64,000 nucleotides of DNA from Streptomyces sp. TRM68367 (GTDB lineage: Bacteria > Actinomycetota > Actinomycetes > Streptomycetales > Streptomycetaceae): contig NZ_JACTVI010000012.1 of the NCBI RefSeq assembly GCF_014495685.1, positions 1-64,000 on the forward strand. The letters are read 5' to 3'. The translations under genes were made by a program, and so were the position numbers. Below, piece after piece: positions 63,440 through 64,000 of this stretch. Numbering within the stretch: the first letter of the stretch is position 1; each line of letters begins with the position of its first letter. The notes below the pieces were generated by a model. It ran no database searches and was not told the DNA's origin. It saw only the letters and a program-made list of their open reading frames with translations.

Positions 63440-64000
63440 GTGATCCGATTCGACAACGTCTCCAAGGTCTACCCCAAGCAGACCCGCCCCGCTCTCAGGG
63501 ATGTGTCCCTGGAAGTGGACAAGGGCGAGTTCGTGTTCCTTGTGGGGTCCTCCGGCTCCGGAAAGTCCACTTTCCTGCGGTTGGTCCTCCGCGAGGAGCG
63601 GGCCAGCCACGGGCAGGTGCACGTTCTGGGCAAGGACCTCGCGCGCCTCTCCAACTGGAAGGTGCCGCAGATGCGCCGCCAGCTGGGGACGGTGTTCCAG
63701 GACTTCCGGCTTCTGCCGAACAAGACGGTCGGCGAGAACGTCGCCTTCGCGCAGGAGGTGATCGGCAAGTCGCGCGGCGAGATCCGCAAGTCCGTGCCGC
63801 AGGTGCTCGATCTCGTCGGGCTCGGCGGGAAGGAGGACCGGATGCCGGGTGAGTTGTCCGGCGGTGAGCAGCAGCGCGTCGCCATCGCGCGGGCCTTCGT
63901 CAACCGGCCCAAGCTGCTCATCTGCGACGAGCCCACCGGCAACCTCGACCCGCAGACCTCCGTCGGCATCATGAAGCTGCTCGACCGGATCAACCGGACC
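63440..64000 (+). CDS. ftsE: Cell-division ABC transporter ATPase FtsE, truncated by the window edge
   Basis: The first 187 codons of ftsE, starting at GTG 63440 and still open at the window end. [21 protein letters not shown], Walker [25 protein letters not shown] and Walker [13 protein letters not shown] are all clear. FtsE with the membrane partner FtsX regulates peptidoglycan hydrolases during division; ftsX is expected just after the window. Confidence 0.95.
   Translation, partial: MIRFDNVSKVYPKQTRPALRDVSLEVDKGEFVFLVGSSGSGKSTFLRLVLREERASHGQVHVLGKDLARLSNWKVPQMRRQLGTVFQDFRLLPNKTVGENVAFAQEVIGKSRGEIRKSVPQVLDLVGLGGKEDRMPGELSGGEQQRVAIARAFVNRPKLLICDEPTGNLDPQTSVGIMKLLDRINRT

Overview
The window is chromosomal DNA from a Streptomyces-type actinomycete. 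The GC content is very high, many genes start at GTG or TTG, and the gene order matches the conserved Streptomyces core segment mtnA-mtrAB-lpqB-comF-hpf-secA-gdh-prfB-ftsE. All calls come from reading the sequence; no database search was run.

Region 1 (1-5800): the 3' end of a 5S rRNA and its terminator. A tightly overlapping minus-strand operon follows: multi-pass membrane protein, DUF4129 protein, DUF4350 protein, MoxR ATPase and DUF58 protein.

Region 2 (5900-23100): mtnA leads into the envelope-sensing operon mtrA-mtrB-lpqB. Then come a small secreted SapA-like protein gene bracketed by hairpins, comF, long-form hpf, an orphan LuxR-type response regulator, a YcaQ-type DNA glycosylase, a GNAT acetyltransferase, secA with its Rv3235-like and DUF6912 neighbours, and a HAD-like protein.

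Region 3 (23100-28600): the 1,645-residue NAD-dependent glutamate dehydrogenase behind a 538-bp leader.

Region 4 (28600-48900): a cell-wall glycopolymer island. It holds GtrA, a GT-C-like membrane protein, two GT2 glycosyltransferases, two TagF-like polymerases fused to N-terminal GT2-type domains, a TagG/TagH-like exporter and galE. It is interrupted by a decayed two-component system at 30.6-32.2 kb. A second interruption at 38.9-42.6 kb holds transposase-like remnants, an ADP-ribosylglycohydrolase remnant abutting a GNAT gene, a WhiJ/AbaA-like regulatory set and a possible toxin-antitoxin pair. An ohrR/ohr peroxide-response pair also lies inside the island.

Region 5 (49000-64000): a carbohydrate ABC importer without its own ATPase, a giant FHA plus FtsK/EccC-like protein, two membrane Ser/Thr kinases, prfB, a sortase-type LAETG surface protein with nested tandem repeats, a small zinc-ribbon membrane protein and the start of ftsE.

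No tRNA gene, CRISPR array, complete insertion sequence or prophage was seen. The most interesting points are two decaying loci (the two-component system and the ADP-ribosylglycohydrolase), the repeats and G-quadruplex motif between the tagG-like and tetR genes, the possible DUF6247/RelE-like module, the FHA/FtsK-like protein with a non-canonical Walker A next to two kinases, and a nested inverted repeat upstream of the zinc-ribbon gene.
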